Assembly: GCF_003119115.1 (NCBI RefSeq)
Contig: NZ_CP022366.1
Span: forward strand, 95,001 to 159,000
From: Azospirillum sp. TSH58
Lineage (GTDB): Bacteria; Pseudomonadota; Alphaproteobacteria; Azospirillales; Azospirillaceae
Reading direction: 5' to 3'
Length of the DNA: 64,000 bases
The notes beneath the pieces are model-generated. The model worked only from the letters and a program-made list of their open reading frames with translations, did no database searches and had not been told where the DNA came from. Shown piece by piece: positions 61,006 through 64,000 of this stretch (positions are counted from its first letter, which is position 1; each line of letters begins with the position of its first letter). Made by a program: the position numbers and the translations under genes.

Positions 61006-62088
61006 TTACCGCCCCCCGCTCCGCGCCGAGCGTTCCAGGGAGCGGATGTGGGACAGGCCCGGCAGGATTTCGGAGCGGATGAACTCCAGCCGGCGGACCG
61101 GGCCGCCGCCGCTGGAGAAACGGGCCTTCCACAGGGCCATCTTCACCGCCAGCCCGCACAGCACCCCGCCGATGGTGACGTGATGATTGGTGATCAGGTC
61201 GCGGATGCTGCGGAAGCTCTGGGCGTTGATGTTGCGCCAGAAGTCCTTGGAGCGGTTGTCGAAGCTCTCGAACCGCCCGGTGATGGAGGCGGCGATCTCC
61301 GTCAGGTCGCGCCCCACCTCGTCGAGCATCCGGGCGTGGCGGGCGTCGCGGCGGACCTCGCTGAAGCCGCGCACCGCGTCCATCCAGGCGAGGAAGGCCT
61401 GCACGTCGGGGACGATCTCGTCCAGGCACTGCTTGAAATAGGCCAGCGACAGGAAGATGTCGCCGTACTCCTCCAGGAAGGCCGGGATGTCGGCCATGGC
61501 GATGTCCAGCCGGTCGGCCATCAGGGTCAGCCGGCGGCGCACCTCCGCCAGATCGGGTTCGGCGAACAGGCGGATCAGGTCCTCGACATTCTGCACCTGC
61601 ACGTCGTCGCTGCCGTAGACGCTTTCGATCAGCGGGCGGGTGAAGACGCGCATGTAGCGGGTCAGCTGCTCGCGGCGGCGCTGCGACAGGCGCAGGGCGG
61701 CGTGCTCGTCCACCGCGATCTTCAGACGGCGCAGCTCGATGCGCAGGGAATAGACGTCGAAGCTGGCGGCCTGGGCGATCTGCCCGATCATCAGCAGGTC
61801 GCGGTCCAGCTCCGGCGAGCGGTTGCCGAAATGCAGCGGCAACTGGCTGGGCATCACCTGCCCGCTGCCGGCGTGGACGTCGTTGAACAGCTCCACCACC
61901 GTCTGGAGCCGGACGTTCTTGATCAGCCGCGCCCGGCGCAGGCCCGGAGTCTCCAGCGGCAGGATGGTCATCGGCAGGATATGAAGGGAGTCGCGGGCCG
62001 TGTCCTCGTCCCGGTCGTCCGGGCCGGGCAGCAGGGCCACGACGTGCGGCCACGCGCCCGGCGGCCTGGCCTGTCGGCTCGGCTGCAC
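61006..62088 (-). CDS. Uncharacterised helical protein (360 aa) in the flagellar cluster
   Basis: 360 residues, largely helical, no signal peptide. Notable stretches are PGLRRARLIKNVRLQTVVEL, IGQIAQAASFDVYSLRIELR, RLKIAVDEHAALRLSQRRRE, YGDIFLSLAYFKQCLDEIVP and NHHVTIGGVLCGLAVKMALW. It is downstream of the DUF1217-like gene on the same strand and 40 nt from it, so likely cotranscribed with the flagellin-regulatory genes. I do not recognise the family. Confidence 0.75.
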   Translation of the reverse strand: MQPSRQARPPGAWPHVVALLPGPDDRDEDTARDSLHILPMTILPLETPGLRRARLIKNVRLQTVVELFNDVHAGSGQVMPSQLPLHFGNRSPELDRDLLMIGQIAQAASFDVYSLRIELRRLKIAVDEHAALRLSQRRREQLTRYMRVFTRPLIESVYGSDDVQVQNVEDLIRLFAEPDLAEVRRRLTLMADRLDIAMADIPAFLEEYGDIFLSLAYFKQCLDEIVPDVQAFLAWMDAVRGFSEVRRDARHARMLDEVGRDLTEIAASITGRFESFDNRSKDFWRNINAQSFRSIRDLITNHHVTIGGVLCGLAVKMALWKARFSSGGGPVRRLEFIRSEILPGLSHIRSLERSARSGGR

Positions 62089-62128
62089 AGCCAGTCTCCC
62101 GAGGTTCCGCCCGCCGAAATCCCGCCGC

Positions 62129-62923
62129 TCAGAAGCGCGGGAAGTTCAGCAGCGACATGGTGATGGACGGGTCGATGGCGATGATCGAGGAGCGTCCGCG
62201 GCTGTTGATCGGCCCGATGTAGGGGAGGTTTGTCGAGGCTCCCGCGGGCCCGCCGTTCTTCAGGTCGTACATGGCCGAGAAGCGGTCGAGAAACTTTCCG
62301 AGCTTGGCCGGGTCCTTGAAATCGGCGATGTCGAAGCGCTTCTTCAGCTTGTCGACCAGCCGGTCGAGGTCGCCCAGCGCCGACTGCTCGGGAATGTCGA
62401 GCGCGGTGAAGACGACCTTCTGCAGCGCGCGGTCGGCCATCACCTGATACCAGTTGGTGATGCGCGGCGCCTTGCGGTCGAAGTAGAGCGCCAGACGGAC
62501 GGCGGGGTTGCTCTCCTCCGCCTTCACCTCCAGCGACACGTCGACGTAGCGGTCGACGATGGCCTTGACGATCGCCGGCTCCTTCAGCGTGGCGCCGCCC
62601 GTCTCCTTGAAGGACAGGACGGTGGCCATCTCCTTGAACTTGGCGTCGTTCATGCGGTTGGCCAGCGCCTCCGGGTCCTTCACCCCCTGGTCCAGCACCT
62701 TGCGGATCAGGGCGCGGGCGTAGGTCTGGCTCTCCAGGTCGAAGGCCACCATGACGAAGCGGTAGAGCTTGTCGTCCTTCAGCAGCTCCTCGGCGCTGGC
62801 GATCTTGCCGATGTTGGCCTCGAAATAGGCGATGTTGCGCTTCACGTCGGGGCGCGAGCGGATCATCGCGTCGTAGCGGTCCTGGTTGCGGACGATCTGG
62901 CGATAGTCCTGGAGCGTGCTCAT
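62129..62923 (-). CDS. DUF1217-type flagellar-associated protein
   Basis: 264 residues: MSTLQDYRQIVRNQDRYDAM, RNIAYFEANIGKIASAEELL, DDKLYRFVMVAFDLESQTYA, NWYQVMADRALQKVVFTALD and DLDRLVDKLKKRFDIADFKD match the DUF1217 family found beside flagellar genes in alphaproteobacteria. Its start overlaps the stop of the FlaG-like gene (ATGA). Role unknown. Confidence 0.8.
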   Translation of the reverse strand: MSTLQDYRQIVRNQDRYDAMIRSRPDVKRNIAYFEANIGKIASAEELLKDDKLYRFVMVAFDLESQTYARALIRKVLDQGVKDPEALANRMNDAKFKEMATVLSFKETGGATLKEPAIVKAIVDRYVDVSLEVKAEESNPAVRLALYFDRKAPRITNWYQVMADRALQKVVFTALDIPEQSALGDLDRLVDKLKKRFDIADFKDPAKLGKFLDRFSAMYDLKNGGPAGASTNLPYIGPINSRGRSSIIAIDPSITMSLLNFPRF

Positions 62924-63312
62924 GCCTTGACCTCCGGCCCCTTCGACCGCCCGCTCTCCTCCGCCGCGTCCTCCGCCGGGTCGGCGTAGGAGGGCGGGAT
63001 TCGCAGGATCACTTCGCCGGTGTGGGTGTCCAGCACCTCGGTGGACAGCCGGCCCGTGCCGGGGTCGAGGTTGACGCGGTAGGGTGGGATGGGGTCGGGC
63101 AAGATTGGATCGGGCCGGCGGCGGTTGTCGGATTCCGCCGACGCGCGGGCTTCCTCGACCACCTCGGTGGCCTTGACGGCTTCGGCCTGGGCGGCGCGCA
63201 GCCGGTCGGCCTGGCGCTGGCGGGCCTCGGCGATCAGGTCGGCGCTGGCGGTGCCGCGCTCGCCGTTGACGCCGGACACGCCGCCGGTCAGTCCCTGGAT
63301 GGGGGCGGGCAT
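62920..63312 (-). CDS. FlaG-like small protein
   Basis: 130 residues. A helical Ala/Arg/Glu-rich middle (SADLIAEARQRQADRLRAAQ) and a Pro-rich linker lead to the C-terminal YRVNLDPGTGRLSTEVLD, THTGEVILRIPPSY, which resembles the FlaG C-terminus (...D..TGEVIRQIP). FlaG can affect filament length. Upstream of the DUF1217-type gene and 5 nt after flbT. Confidence 0.6.
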   Translation of the reverse strand: MPAPIQGLTGGVSGVNGERGTASADLIAEARQRQADRLRAAQAEAVKATEVVEEARASAESDNRRRPDPILPDPIPPYRVNLDPGTGRLSTEVLDTHTGEVILRIPPSYADPAEDAAEESGRSKGPEVKA

Positions 63313-63317
63313 GGCGG

Positions 63318-63770
63318 TCAGGCCTCCGCGTGGGTTTGGGGCGCGCGGCTTTCGGGAACACGGTCGTCGCGCGCCGGCCGCTGGGCGCTCAGCAGGGAGT
63401 CCTCGTAGGCCATCACGGGCCGCAGGCAGGCCAGCGCCTTGTAGTAGTCGCGGTCGCTGACGTTGCGCATCGCCTGCATGATGCGGTCCTGCATCTCCGG
63501 ATGCATGAAGGCGGTGTAGAGCTTGGCCATCATGCCGGCGACGACGCTGCCGTACTGCTCCGCCGCCTGGGGGTCCAGCAGCATGCTCTGGATCACGAAA
63601 TAGGCGCGGCGGACCGGGGTGTCGGCCTCGTCCTCCTGCATGATGTCGCTGCCGCGGATGATCTGCGCGAAGTTGCTGACCGTCAGGGTGTAGCGGCGGT
63701 TCTCGTTCTGCACGACGCAGCCGTTGATGACCACCCGCTCGCAGGGCTTGAGGCGGAGCTTAAGCGCCAT
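63318..63770 (-). CDS. flbT: Flagellin synthesis post-transcriptional regulator FlbT
   Basis: 150 residues: MALKLRLKPCERVVINGCVV, QNENRRYTLTVSNFAQIIRG, SDIMQEDEADTPVRRAYFVI, QSMLLDPQAAEQ. The strong N-terminal LRLKPxERVVINGxVV pattern is typical. FlbT binds flagellin mRNA and works with FlaF. The start overlaps the flaF stop by 11 nt. Confidence 0.95.
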   Translation of the reverse strand: MALKLRLKPCERVVINGCVVQNENRRYTLTVSNFAQIIRGSDIMQEDEADTPVRRAYFVIQSMLLDPQAAEQYGSVVAGMMAKLYTAFMHPEMQDRIMQAMRNVSDRDYYKALACLRPVMAYEDSLLSAQRPARDDRVPESRAPQTHAEA

Positions 63771-64000
63771 AGGACGCCTCCATCGGAGCGGGAGCCTCCG
63801 TGCGGGCCACGCCCTGCAGGCCGCGCATGACCGACCGGTTGATGTCGATCAGGACGCCCGCGTCGGCCTCGCCGCGCAGCACCTGGGTCGTCTGGCGGGC
63901 CACCGAGAAGGACAGCGAGACCAGCCCGGCGCGCAGCGCCTCGGGCAGCGCGTTGCCGTCCTCCAGAAGGTCGGCGCGCAGCGTGTTCCAGAGTTCCAGG
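63760..64000 (-). CDS. flaF: Flagellin assembly/regulatory protein FlaF (N-terminus beyond the window)
   Basis: The visible ~79 C-terminal residues read LELWNTLRADLLEDGNALPE, ALRAGLVSLSFSVARQTTQV, ...DAGVLIDINRSVMRGLQGVA, the FlaF pattern. Ends at the TAA at 63760-63762, overlapping flbT. A flagellin gene is expected just upstream, beyond position 64000. Confidence 0.88.
   Translation of the reverse strand, partial: LELWNTLRADLLEDGNALPEALRAGLVSLSFSVARQTTQVLRGEADAGVLIDINRSVMRGLQGVARTEAPAPMEASYGA

Overview
The window is high-GC DNA from an alphaproteobacterium, most likely Azospirillum or a close relative in the Rhodospirillales. Supporting signs are FlbT/FlaF flagellin regulators, a bacteriophytochrome with an HWE kinase, TRAP transport, strong GC bias at third codon positions, and dispersed GC-rich hairpin repeats (family consensus around CCCCCACCCCGGCCC). 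No rRNA, tRNA, CRISPR array, integrase or transposase was seen.

1-37 kb is a carbon-metabolism region. It opens with a hexuronate operon on the minus strand (gntR - uxuB - uxuA, with uxuA cut by the window edge). Two further genes (alpha/beta hydrolase, GT61 glycosyltransferase) lead to acetate kinase and a MaoC-phosphate acetyltransferase fusion, then enolase, pyruvate formate-lyase and a HexR-type regulator. After a RES/Xre toxin-antitoxin pair, an RND efflux pump with two paralogous TetR genes, a membrane hybrid histidine kinase and a bacteriophytochrome, the theme resumes with pyruvate kinase, PFL-activating enzyme, a FocA formate channel, a DMT exporter, a second FCD-type GntR regulator and a three-gene TRAP transporter. 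A TerC/YjbE membrane protein and a chemoreceptor follow.

A low-GC 12-bp palindrome, consensus CTRRTATAYYAG, lies upstream of pta-ackA, pyk, the second gntR and the TRAP operon, with one further copy just past hexR. I think it is the operator of one of the local GntR proteins and links sugar-acid uptake to the glycolysis / formate / acetate branch. Two HexR-like boxes flank the divergent pflB-hexR promoter region. Together they suggest a locally encoded circuit for uronate catabolism and mixed-acid overflow.

39.5-64 kb starts with small uncharacterised genes and a dual cold-shock-domain protein, then becomes a flagellar cluster: flgE-flgK-flgL-flgI-flgJ-flgN(-like)-glycosyltransferase on the plus strand; flhB, fliR, flhA, a lytic transglycosylase, fliQ, fliE, flgC, flgB on the minus strand; fliI and an unknown partner on the plus strand; a LysR/MFS pair inserted; then unknown, DUF1217-like, FlaG-like, flbT and flaF on the minus strand running off the right edge. 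Whether this is the lateral or polar set cannot be decided, since no flagellin lies in the window. AT-rich TTAA-N7-TTAA-like boxes precede flgE, fliI/flgB and flhA and could be CtrA-type sites.
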